Below are positions 6,698 to 15,100 of a DNA stretch of 64,000 nt, in pieces (within the stretch, counting starts at the first letter, position 1; every line of letters begins with the position of its first letter). Source of the DNA: Pseudazoarcus sp963975885. GTDB taxonomy: Bacteria > Pseudomonadota > Gammaproteobacteria > Burkholderiales > Rhodocyclaceae. A model generated the notes under the pieces. The model searched no databases. It worked only from the letters and a program-made list of their open reading frames with translations, and was not told where the DNA came from. A program made the translations under genes and the position numbers. Location: assembly GCA_963975885.1 (NCBI GenBank), contig CAXBIS010000005.1:124001-188000 (forward strand), read 5' to 3'.

Positions 6698-7210
6698 CTA
6701 CAGCGCGAGCCGCGCCACCAGCGACACGAGCGGCGCGAGGTCGCCGACGATGCTGGCCATACTCGTGCCGCCGTTGCCTGCCGCGAGGCGCTGCATTGAT
6801 TCGTCCAGGCGCTGGGCGCGACGGTCGATTTCCATCAATCGTGCGACGTCGAACGGGTCTTGAATCTTTCCGCTGGCGATCAGCGCGACGGCTTCGTCGC
6901 GCAGTTGCTGCCACGCCGGCCGGGCCAGCTCATACAGCGCGACGGCCTCGACGATCTCGACGGCGTTACCCGATTGCAGTCGCCCATGCATGACATCGAC
7001 CACTGCCCAGGCGCGCTGAACGACAGATCGGCGCGGCTCGGGTACGTCGTTGATGTGCGCATCGTAGATACGTGCCGCGTGCTTGTACTGGTCTTGCAGG
7101 GCGACCAGGTGCGCGCTGGCCAGCGCGGTGTCGCGGGCTTGTTGCGCCGTGCAACCGCCGAACAGCGCGGCGGCGACGAGCGTGGCGATCAGGATCGTGG
7201 TTCGCTTCAC
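6698..7210 (-). CDS. Putative phage lipoprotein
   Basis: 170 residues from the GTG at 7210, chosen because AGGAG lies 7 bp upstream and a signal peptide begins at once (KRTTILIATLVAAALFGGC). FGGC is a plausible lipobox, with Cys at about residue 20. The mature part is largely helical and ends in a hydrophobic stretch (VGDLAPLVSLVARLAL). Location just after the endolysin suggests a lysis accessory such as an outer-membrane spanin, but it is much longer than typical Rz1 proteins and not proline-rich. Confidence 0.6.
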   Translation of the reverse strand: MKRTTILIATLVAAALFGGCTAQQARDTALASAHLVALQDQYKHAARIYDAHINDVPEPRRSVVQRAWAVVDVMHGRLQSGNAVEIVEAVALYELARPAWQQLRDEAVALIASGKIQDPFDVARLMEIDRRAQRLDESMQRLAAGNGGTSMASIVGDLAPLVSLVARLAL

Positions 7211-7371
7211 GGTGGTTCTCCTGTGTGGTGGGCGGCGCGGGCCGGGGTTGTCCCCCGAAACTTGATCGGAAACCGACCGTTGCCGCCCGTTGATCGGGCC
7301 GGTGAAAGGGGTGGGCGACGCGGGCCTCGTAGAATTGGCGTTGATGAATGGCCCGGCCGCCCGTTGATGGG

Positions 7372-8010
7372 TCAAGCGAGTGCGGTCATGGCCTTCTCGG
7401 TGAGTGCGAGGCGGTCGCGCAGGCCGTGCGTGCCGCCGTTAATGAGTCGGGTGATGCGCTCGACGTCGTGGGCGTCGGCGTGCTGGTTCAGCCGCCGGGC
7501 GTCCCAGTACCAGCCGGCGCTGAGTGCGGCATACAGCGGGTACTCGAGCAGTTCGGGGTAGCGCTCCAGGTCGATGCCGAGCGCGTCGCCGCAGGCGCGG
7601 TAGTTGCTGCGGCCGGTGATCTGAATGAGGCCGCGCCCGCGGTAGTGCCAGCCGTCGCCGGATTCGGCGGGGCCGTTGCCGAGCCGGTCGGCATACACGA
7701 CGTTGGCGATGGCCTCGGGGCGACGATGCAGCTCGCGCGCGAGGGCGCTGGGCTGGCCGGCGGCGTCGCGGAACCGGCTGGGCCAGGTGGCGGCCAGCCC
7801 CTGGGCGCTGTAGTTGAGGTTCTCGCTGAGGCGGTCGAAGCGCGCGGATTCGTGCGCGAGCTGCGCGAGGAAGGCGGCAATGCGCGCCGGGGTGTTGATG
7901 TCGTAGCGGCGGCAGGCGATGCGCAGCGGCTCGATGAACTTGGCGGCGGTGGCCGGGCTGCAGCCGGTGGCGCGGCGCAGGCGGTCGGCGGTGAGCGGGG
8001 TCTGCGTCAT
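7372..8010 (-). CDS. Endolysin, glycoside hydrolase family 19 (chitinase-like)
   Basis: 212 residues from ATG 8010. GH19 signatures are clear: FLAQLAHESARFDRLSENLN contains the catalytic HES glutamate (His-Glu-Ser), and GDGWHYRGRGLIQITGRSNY is the substrate-cleft motif with the RGRGxIQxTG box. These enzymes cut the glycan chain of peptidoglycan at the end of infection. There is no signal peptide, so export needs a holin. The start overlaps the stop of the preceding one-TM gene (ATGA), the usual holin-endolysin coupling. Confidence 0.88.
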   Translation of the reverse strand: MTQTPLTADRLRRATGCSPATAAKFIEPLRIACRRYDINTPARIAAFLAQLAHESARFDRLSENLNYSAQGLAATWPSRFRDAAGQPSALARELHRRPEAIANVVYADRLGNGPAESGDGWHYRGRGLIQITGRSNYRACGDALGIDLERYPELLEYPLYAALSAGWYWDARRLNQHADAHDVERITRLINGGTHGLRDRLALTEKAMTALA

Positions 8011-8339
8011 GCCCCACCCCGCCGAATGGCATCGCCCACGTAGTGCCACAGCGCGAGCAGCACGATGCCGACGATCGCGAGCATGCCTTTGCTGGCAAGT
8101 TGCTTTTTCAGGTCGCGGTAGAAGTCCGCGCGCTGCTTGTGGAACTCGATCATCTGTTCGTGCGCGCGTCGGTGTTCGACGGGGTCGCCGTCGGGGAACG
8201 CGCTGCGCAGCAGCTCGCACACGTCGTGGAATCCTTTGTCCATGCGGTCCTTCTGGCGGCGCTCGGACTGGCCCAGGTGGTGCTCGATTCGCTCGTCGAC
8301 CATTTGTTGCATCAGGCGGTTTTCCTCGGGCGTTGGCAT
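8007..8339 (-). CDS. One-TM membrane protein, putative holin-like
   Basis: 110 residues: a long charged helical N-terminal part (residues 1-80) and a single hydrophobic segment at about 85-101 (GMLAIVGIVLLALWHYVG), ending in RRGG. It directly precedes and overlaps the endolysin gene. That position and the single membrane segment suggest a holin or holin-related role, although a large soluble N-terminus is unusual for a holin. It could instead anchor part of the lysis machinery. Confidence 0.55.
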   Translation of the reverse strand: MPTPEENRLMQQMVDERIEHHLGQSERRQKDRMDKGFHDVCELLRSAFPDGDPVEHRRAHEQMIEFHKQRADFYRDLKKQLASKGMLAIVGIVLLALWHYVGDAIRRGGA

Positions 8340-8349
8340 TACGCGGTCC

Positions 8350-8430
8350 TCACTGCGTTCGGCGGTGTCGATAGCGACGCCAGGCGCGCATGAGCGCGGC
8401 GACGATGAGCTTGAGTCCGACGGGGTGCAT
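8350..8430 (-). CDS. 26-residue basic peptide
   Basis: A 26-codon frame starts at ATG 8430 with a perfect AGGAGG seven bases upstream (8438-8443 on the complement). The peptide is MHPVGLKLIVAALMRAWRRY plus a short basic tail: a short hydrophobic patch followed by Arg/His. It fills the gap between the holin-like gene and the next upstream gene. It is too small to classify; an amphipathic lysis peptide is one possibility. Confidence 0.45.
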   Translation of the reverse strand: MHPVGLKLIVAALMRAWRRYRHRRTQ

Positions 8431-8441
8431 GGCGTGGCCTC

Positions 8442-8666
8442 CTAGATCTCGATGACGTCGACGGTGGGCGCGGGCGCGGCGCCTTCGATGGTGCCGCCGG
8501 GGCGGAACCACACGCGGTCGTTGACCGTGGCCGCGCCACGTGCGGTGTGGATGCCGCCGTCGTCCAGCTCGATGACGCACTCGGCGCCATTGATGGCGGT
8601 GACGGTGCCGACCATCAGCGGCGGGCCGGCAAAGAGCTTGCGCAGGGCGAGCAACGGGTTACTCAT
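8442..8666 (-). CDS. Small beta-rich tail-end protein
   Basis: 74 residues from ATG 8666, overlapping the end of the large gene upstream by 8 bp. The core reads VGTVTAINGAECVIELDDGG then VNDRVWFRPGGTIEG, an alternating strand pattern like a small OB- or SH3-like barrel. The family is not recognised. It is probably a tail or baseplate accessory, since it is coupled to the tail gene 8659-10326. Confidence 0.55.
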   Translation of the reverse strand: MSNPLLALRKLFAGPPLMVGTVTAINGAECVIELDDGGIHTARGAATVNDRVWFRPGGTIEGAAPAPTVDVIEI

Positions 8667-10326
8667 GGCATTCGATCTCCAGCGTCTGGCGCGCACGCGG
8701 GCGGGCGAAGCTGGCGCGGGCGCTGCGCACGATGCCGCGCAGTGCCGTGGCGCCCTCTTGCCACTCGACCAGCGCGCCGATGGGGATGAGGCCGACTTCG
8801 TCGAGGATGGGCGTCTCTACGGTGATGAGCTGCTGCGGGCCGGTGTTGCCGAGGATGGCCTCGCCGCGCCCGCGCGCGGCGTCGACGTGGGTGACGAGCG
8901 GGTCCACCACGGCTTCGGCTGCGCGGTCGGCGGCGCTTCCGGTGCGTTTGACCTGGGCGAGGATGCCGCCCACTTCGCCGCCCTGGATCCACACCACGTT
9001 ATGCGGGGGGCGGCGGATGTAGCGCGTGGCCATGCGCGTAGTGGCCTCGGCGGGCAGCACGTAATCCGGCGTGGCGGCGGCGAATTCCCACGGCAGCGTG
9101 GGGTAGCGCGGCAGCACGTGCAGGGTCTTGATGATGGGGTCGGCGCGCACGTAGCCGCCGCCGGCATCGGCGATGCGGCGCACGGCTTCCAGCGGCGTGC
9201 CGGTGTGCACCCAGGCGCCGGCGGGGATGAGCCAGTCCGGCGCGCTCCACGCCAGCGACCAGCCGATGGAGACGCCGTTGTCCGTCAGGGCGGCGGCAGC
9301 CACTTGCTGCGCGGTGAGCGCGCCGGCGGTGTTGTCGCGGCTCTCGCGCTCGTAGTTGGGGTCGGCGATGTTGGCGGCGATGCCACGGCCGCCGATGTTG
9401 ATGCGGTCCTGCGCGAAGCGGCGATCGCGGGCGATATCCTCCACCAGCAGGCGCCACACCACGCCGTTGATCTGCGCTTCGAGCTCGACCAGCTCGCCCG
9501 GGGTGTCCGGCTCCAGGTCGTCGAGTTGCTTGGCGAAAAGCGAGGCAGACCACGCCCAGTGCACGTCGTCGGCATCGCCGCGCACCTCGAGCGTGAGCGC
9601 CTCGATGGCGAGCGAGTTGCTCACCCGCATGAGACTGGCGTTGTTGACCACGATGTAGCTCCTGAGCTTCGGGACCAAAATCGTCCCGTTTTCGTCGGTG
9701 GGCGGTTCGTTGGGCGGGGTGACCACGCCCCAGCCGGGGTCGACGATGCGGCTGTAGCGCACCCAGGGCAGCTCGTGCACGGCATAGGCGCGCACGGCGC
9801 GGCCATGGCGGGCGGCAAGGCGCTGGTCCAGCGTGGCGCATACACCCCAGGGCAGCGTGGCGGCGGTGTCGCGCGCCTGCGTAATGCCCCAGCCGGGGCG
9901 CTCGGACCGCGCGGGTGTGCGGGTGTAGCGGCCCCACGGCAGGCGGCCGTCGCAGTCGGCGGTGCTGGCCACGCCCCAGGGGAAGATGCTGCGCGGGTCG
10001 GCTTTGCGGTCGAACGTGCCCCAGTTCGCGCGCACTGCTCGGTCTGCGGTGTCGGCCACGCCCCAGGGCAGCACGGCGCGCACCGGCAGCGGGTCGGCAA
10101 CGCGCCACGGCACGCTGCGTGGGATGTCGCGCAGCGTGGTGTCCGGGCGCAGCGCCCGCACGCGGCTGATGGACGGGTTGGCCAGCACCCAAGGCGCGAC
10201 CACGCGCGTGCCGATGCGGCGCAAGCCGGTGAGGGTGTATTCCAGCCAGATGTCGTCGCCCTGCTCCGCCGCCGCCGGCTGCGGGCGGTAGTTCAGGCCG
10301 ATGCTGTTGCCGGGCTGGGCGCTCAT
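8659..10326 (-). CDS. Large phage tail protein with Trp-Gly repeats
   Basis: 555 residues. The N-terminal ~210 residues contain at least six degenerate units built round PWG or xWG (VLPWGVADTADRA, IFPWGVASTADCD, RLPWGRYTRT, RPGWGITQARD, TLPWGVCATLD, DPGWGVVTP), about 16-25 residues apart. The rest is a mixed alpha/beta domain with hub-like features (YIVVNNASLMRV, LHVLPRYPTLPW). It lies distal to the tape measure gene in the tail operon and overlaps both neighbours. It probably forms part of the tail tip or baseplate hub; the exact family is not recognised. Confidence 0.6.
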   Translation of the reverse strand: MSAQPGNSIGLNYRPQPAAAEQGDDIWLEYTLTGLRRIGTRVVAPWVLANPSISRVRALRPDTTLRDIPRSVPWRVADPLPVRAVLPWGVADTADRAVRANWGTFDRKADPRSIFPWGVASTADCDGRLPWGRYTRTPARSERPGWGITQARDTAATLPWGVCATLDQRLAARHGRAVRAYAVHELPWVRYSRIVDPGWGVVTPPNEPPTDENGTILVPKLRSYIVVNNASLMRVSNSLAIEALTLEVRGDADDVHWAWSASLFAKQLDDLEPDTPGELVELEAQINGVVWRLLVEDIARDRRFAQDRINIGGRGIAANIADPNYERESRDNTAGALTAQQVAAAALTDNGVSIGWSLAWSAPDWLIPAGAWVHTGTPLEAVRRIADAGGGYVRADPIIKTLHVLPRYPTLPWEFAAATPDYVLPAEATTRMATRYIRRPPHNVVWIQGGEVGGILAQVKRTGSAADRAAEAVVDPLVTHVDAARGRGEAILGNTGPQQLITVETPILDEVGLIPIGALVEWQEGATALRGIVRSARASFARPRARQTLEIECHE

Positions 10327-10949
10327 GCGGCCACCTCGTCCATGGCCAGCACGGACTGCACGCGGTTGGCGCAGGGCGGTGTGTAGTCGGTGGCGGCCTC
10401 GTCCAGATGCACCGGCAGCACCGTGAACAAGCGCGCCTCGAATCCCACCGGCAGGCGGAACAGGCCGGCGCTGGTATCGCCCTGCGCGACCAGCTCGCCG
10501 GTGTCCAGCCGGTAGGCGCGCACGCGGCGCTCCACAAGCACGCCTTGATCACGCACAGCGCCGCGCAGCTCGTAGCGCACCACGGTGGCCACCGCCGCCG
10601 GCGCACCCAGCGGCGACGGCACGGCGGCCAGGGCCGTCTGCACCAGTTCGCCCAGCGCGGCCGGCAGGCCGAGCGGGCCGGGCACGCTGGTGCGCGCCTG
10701 CACCGGCACATCGGCCAGCGCGGCAGGGGCGCCCAGCGGTGAGGGCACCGCCGCCACGCCCTCAACCAGGATGACGAGCACTTCGCCCACCGCTGCCGGG
10801 GCGCCCAGCGGCGACGGGACGGAGACGAGCGCGGTGACCAGCGTCGGCGCCCACGTGGCGTCCGCCGTATCGTGCGTCGGGCGCGTGTAGTCCTGCGCGC
10901 CCTGCCAGGTCGCGTCCGCTGCGTTGTAGGGCGGGCGCGTGTAGCTCAT
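10323..10949 (-). CDS. Tail protein with PSPLGAPAA repeats
   Basis: 208 residues. Four copies of a V-P-(S/G)-P-L-G-x-P-A-A motif (VPSPLGAPAA three times, VPGPLGLPAA once) occur at intervals of about 20-24 residues in the central part. Two YTRPxxxxADATW units lie at the N-terminus. A C-terminal domain begins VVRYELRGAVRDQGVL and includes RRVRAYRLDTGELVAQ, a pattern shared with the next gene upstream (RVVRAYDRDTGELIGE). The shared end domain suggests both proteins attach to the same partner in the tail. Confidence 0.6.
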   Translation of the reverse strand: MSYTRPPYNAADATWQGAQDYTRPTHDTADATWAPTLVTALVSVPSPLGAPAAVGEVLVILVEGVAAVPSPLGAPAALADVPVQARTSVPGPLGLPAALGELVQTALAAVPSPLGAPAAVATVVRYELRGAVRDQGVLVERRVRAYRLDTGELVAQGDTSAGLFRLPVGFEARLFTVLPVHLDEAATDYTPPCANRVQSVLAMDEVAA

Positions 10950-11776
10950 GCCGGAATCACCCGGTCGATGAGGTCGTTGTAGAGCGGCGTGCTGTCATCC
11001 TCGGCCAGCACGATGCGGTCAATCTCGCGCCCCGCTGGCACTGTAATCGTGTATGCGCCTGTCGTCTCGTCGCTTGTGGTCTCGCCGATCAGTTCGCCGG
11101 TATCGCGGTCATATGCGCGCACGACGCGGGCAACATTTTCTGCGGCCACATCAGTGACAACCCCGGACACAGCCCCATCGCGCATTGCAGCGACGCGGAA
11201 ACCGGCGAAGTCGAACGTCCGACCAATCGATCGACACGCCACCCCAGCCCATCCGGACTCATAGGTCGCATCGACAATTTCTACCGTCCACGACGCCGGC
11301 TCCGATACCCCGACCGCCCACACCTTGCCGCGCAGGCTTCCCCCGTCGGCCTGCAGTTTCAACCAGTGCCAATCGCTGGTATTGATGCTGATGGCCGCAT
11401 CCTCCACCACAGAAGCACTACCGCCCGCGTCATAACGGCGCAGAGAAAGTGCATCGGCATTGCCAGTGCCACCGCTGTTTCGGTTCAGCAGCAGCATGTA
11501 ACCTGAATATGCAGTTGTGCCGCTACCGCGCAACAAAACCGCGCTGCGTGCAGAGCCCTCGTTCTGATCCATCTTGACTTTTGCCAGGACATTGATCGCG
11601 CCACCATCACCGGTGTACGGCGACTGCATCGCCCACCACGCATTAGACGGCGAGACGCGCCGCAGAAAGTTTCCGCTCACTACCGACCACGACCCCCCGT
11701 CCCATCGCGGAGTCCACCCGGCCGGCTGATTGCCGACCTGCGTGACGTCGAAGTTGTCTCGATACAGCGTGGTCAC
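10946..11776 (-). CDS. Tail protein with lectin-like fold and Ig-like C-terminus
   Basis: 276 residues. The N-terminal ~190 residues resemble a concanavalin/LamG-like jelly roll (LYRDNFDV, WDGGSWSVVSGN, then WHWLKLQADGGSLRGKVWA). A C-terminal carboxypeptidase-regulatory-like beta domain follows (VVRAYDRDTGELIGETTSDE, then GAYTITVPAG). Such combinations are usual in phage receptor- or glycan-binding tail proteins. The start overlaps nothing, but the stop overlaps the next gene by 4 bp. GC in this gene is lower than its neighbours, as often seen in swapped host-range modules. Confidence 0.6.
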   Translation of the reverse strand: MTTLYRDNFDVTQVGNQPAGWTPRWDGGSWSVVSGNFLRRVSPSNAWWAMQSPYTGDGGAINVLAKVKMDQNEGSARSAVLLRGSGTTAYSGYMLLLNRNSGGTGNADALSLRRYDAGGSASVVEDAAISINTSDWHWLKLQADGGSLRGKVWAVGVSEPASWTVEIVDATYESGWAGVACRSIGRTFDFAGFRVAAMRDGAVSGVVTDVAAENVARVVRAYDRDTGELIGETTSDETTGAYTITVPAGREIDRIVLAEDDSTPLYNDLIDRVIPA

Positions 11777-11780
11777 GGCC

Positions 11781-12176
11781 TCACCCCACCACCGCCGAAA
11801 CCATCTCGATCGGCCCGCCCGCGACCACGGTCAGGGTGTTGAACACGGCCTTTCCGCTGACGGACTCGGTGCCGGCTTCGGCAGGCAGGGCGAGGTGTAC
11901 GGTGCCGTCGCCGTCGACGAACTCGACGTAGGCGATGGTGCCGCCGGCGGGGGCATCTTCCTCGCGGCCGTCGAAGTCGAAGGCAAGCTGGCCGGTGGTG
12001 CCGTTGACAGTGCCGCAGGGGTCGGTGAGGGTGATGGTGCCGAGCAACACGTCGGCGGCGTCGCGCACCAGCACGGCGCCGGGCAGCGTGGCGTGGCCGT
12101 CGATGAGGTCGCGCACGGCGGTGTGTGCGGCGACCACCGCAGCGGCGCTCCATTCATAGGTTTCGGGGGCTGGCAT
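11781..12176 (-). CDS. Hypothetical tail protein
   Basis: 131 residues, acidic and beta-rich (AVLVRDAADVLLGTITLTDP, GQLAFDFDGREEDAPAGG), with no membrane segment. The N-terminal WSAAAVVAAHTAVRDLID is helical. It lies between the 1185-residue tail protein and the lectin-like protein in the leftward tail operon. The family is not recognised. Confidence 0.6.
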   Translation of the reverse strand: MPAPETYEWSAAAVVAAHTAVRDLIDGHATLPGAVLVRDAADVLLGTITLTDPCGTVNGTTGQLAFDFDGREEDAPAGGTIAYVEFVDGDGTVHLALPAEAGTESVSGKAVFNTLTVVAGGPIEMVSAVVG

Positions 12177-12194
12177 GTGCTGGGGTCTCCTGGG

Positions 12195-15100
12195 TTAATC
12201 GACGTCGCCGCGCGCTTCGATGTCGAACTGGTCGCCTTCGAGGGTGGCGCCGGCAAGGATGGTGCGGGCGATCCACGTGGGGCCGGCCGCGCCGACGGTG
12301 TTGAAGCGCAGTTGATTGCCGGTGGCCCAGCCGCCGCCCCAGCCGGCCGCGCGCAGCACGAAATACGGGTCGCCGGTGAGCGGGTTGACGGGCGCCAGAT
12401 CCGTGCCGGTGTTGCCGGTGGCGATCAGGCCGAGGTTTTCGCCAAACAACTGGAAGCTGGTGGATCCGGTGAAGTTGATGCGCCAGCGCTCGGTCACGGC
12501 GGACTCGTTGAGCACTTCGACCGGGTTGTCGATGTCGTTGTACTGGGCGTTGGCCTGGCTTCCGATGAGCGTGTCGGACCACACGCCGGTCCACGTGTTT
12601 TGATCAAACAGGCTGGTGACCAGCGCCTGCATGTCGCCGAACAGCAGCGCGCCGGACAGATACGTGCCGTCGACCGGGTAGTCGCGCGAGAGCGCGGGGT
12701 CGAAGCTGACCTGGCCGTTGATCTGCACGTCGGAGAGCAGCAGCATGTCCTCGATGCGATGCACGGCGGTGAGCGGCTGGTCGACGCCGGTGCCATCCCA
12801 GTCCGCGGCGATGGTGACCACGCCGGTTTCGAGGTTGACGGCGTAGCGGTCCTGCGCGATGGGGTCGCCGTGGGCGTCCTCGAGGCGCACCACGGCCAGG
12901 TCGGTGCGCGGCAGCGTGTAGTCGGCGCCGGCCAGCACGGGGTTATCCAGATTCGTGCGCTGCGTGTTGTGCAGCACCACGACATCGGCCGGGCGGTAGA
13001 TCGGCACGCGCCCGTCGCTGGGCAGGCGCACGGGATCGAGCCCGAGGATGTTTGCGTCCAGCGGCAGGTTCGTGAGGATGACGCTGTTGTAGCGCAGCGT
13101 GCTGGGGTACACCGCGCGCGGTTCCCACTCGCCCCCGACCATCTGGCCGAACTCCACGGCCACCACGCCCATGGTCTGCTCGACGTTGCCGCGCATCCAG
13201 TCGCCGGTGATGACGCCGTTCTGATCGGCGGTGCCGGTGAGCAGGTCGCCATTCTCGGCGGTGACCTGCACGTACAGGCTGGCCGGGCGGATGGGGCTGC
13301 CGGCGGTGCGAAAAAACGCCTCGGTGGCGACGAACTCGCCATAGGTGGTGAGCATCGCGTCGATCTGGCGGTTGACCGCGGCGTTGTTGCCCCAGTAGCT
13401 GAGCTGCGCCAGGCCGGTTTCGTAGTCGATAGGGCCGGCGGCAAGGCCGGCGCCGGTTTGCGGGTCGACGTTGGTGTAGAGCGTGCCGTTGCGGTCGACG
13501 TAGGTGAGCCCCGTGGCGCGGAATACGAGCGACCCGGGCACCAACGGATCGGCCGTGGTGGCGGTGAGGTCGAACGTGAGGGTGGTGACCTCGACTTCCT
13601 CGTCTGCCACGTCCTGCGGCGACCAGGTGCTGCCCTCTCCCGCCGTGGTGTCGCGCTCCACGACGATGGCGGAGGCTGAAATGATGGGGTAGCTCTCGTC
13701 TTGACGCCTCCACTGCGCCGCGTTGCCACCGGGCATAACGCCCCATACCTCCCGGCTGGTCTGCAACTGGCTGGTGATCGTGACGACGCCGGTGCTGCTG
13801 TTGAATGTGCCGACCTGCTGGTCGGACCAGCGCCAGCGGCGCTGCTGGTACACCTCGCCGTTCCACGTGCCGGCACGCACGCGCAGCGCGCCGCCGGCGT
13901 CGATGTAGGCCTGCGCATCGGCCAGCAGCGTGCCGATCTGCAACAGCATGGAGCCTGCATTGAGATACGGGCCGGTGCCGGGCACGCTGAGCGTGCCATC
14001 GGTGACGGGCGCGGCGGTGGACATATCCTCCTGCTGCCCGAACAGGTCCTCATCGGCGCCATCGCGCCAGGTGTAGTCGTTGCTGAGGATGGAGCCGCGA
14101 TCGGGCGGCGTGGAAAAGCGCAGGCGCACTTCGCCGGTGTGGTAGGCCACGGTGCCGGTCATGCCGGTGCCGGTGAGGTTGCCGTTGCCATCGTCCGTAG
14201 CGGTGCGCGTGGCGTTGTTGACCACCCACGACACCTCCAGCGTGCCACGCCGCACCGGGCGCTGCGCCAAGGTGTAGGACAGGTCGAAGGTAGTGGCAGC
14301 CACGGCGTTGCCGCCGTCGCGCCGCTGGTAGTGCACCGGGCTACCCCAGGAAACCAGCACCGCGCTGCCCACGTCCGGCAGCGCGCCCAGGGTGATGATG
14401 CACGCGCCGGTGGCGTAGTCGACGCTACCGGTGCCCTCGCTGGGGTCGTTGGCAACGAGCACGCCAGCACCGTCGTCCCGCAGGCGGTACCAGCGGCCCA
14501 GCGCACGGAAGTCCACCAGCACCGTACCTGGCGCGGGGAGCGGGTTGAGGGTGATCGGGTAGACCGTGCCGCGGGTGCCGAGGGTGATCTCGATCTGATG
14601 GGTGTGGGCGGGCGTGGCCGCCTGCACACTGGTGGTGTAGGTCGGCGTCACCTGAACGCCGAACTGGCTCTCGTTCAGGAACTCCAGAACGCCGGCTTCG
14701 CGGTTGTAGCTGGCCTGCGGTACCCGCAGGTCGATCGGGCCGGAATAGCTGCCGATCTTGTTTCCGTCCTCGTCGAACTGCATCGTCCAGTTGACCACGG
14801 ATGTATCGAGGCGGCGCAGATAGACCGAGTGGAGAATCGACCCCGGCGGCAGGTGGTACTGCTCCCACTGATTGCCGCTGCCGTAGTTCTTGGCGGCGGC
14901 GGTGCGCGTGGGGCCGGTCTGAACCCACTGGGATGCGCTGGTGATGCTCGCCAGGCTCACCGCCGTCTCGCGCTGCGTGCTGGGCACCAGCGGCGCATAC
15001 ACGCTGGCCAGGCGCAGCGTCACGTCGCCCAGCTCGCCGGCTTCGGTGATGGGCTGCAGACCGTAGTATTTACTGGCGTCGGCCACCTGCGTGGTGCGCA

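Noticed and set aside
7211..7371. Possible small gene between lipoprotein and endolysin
   Set aside because: No frame with a ribosome site; the stretch looks like a leader region.
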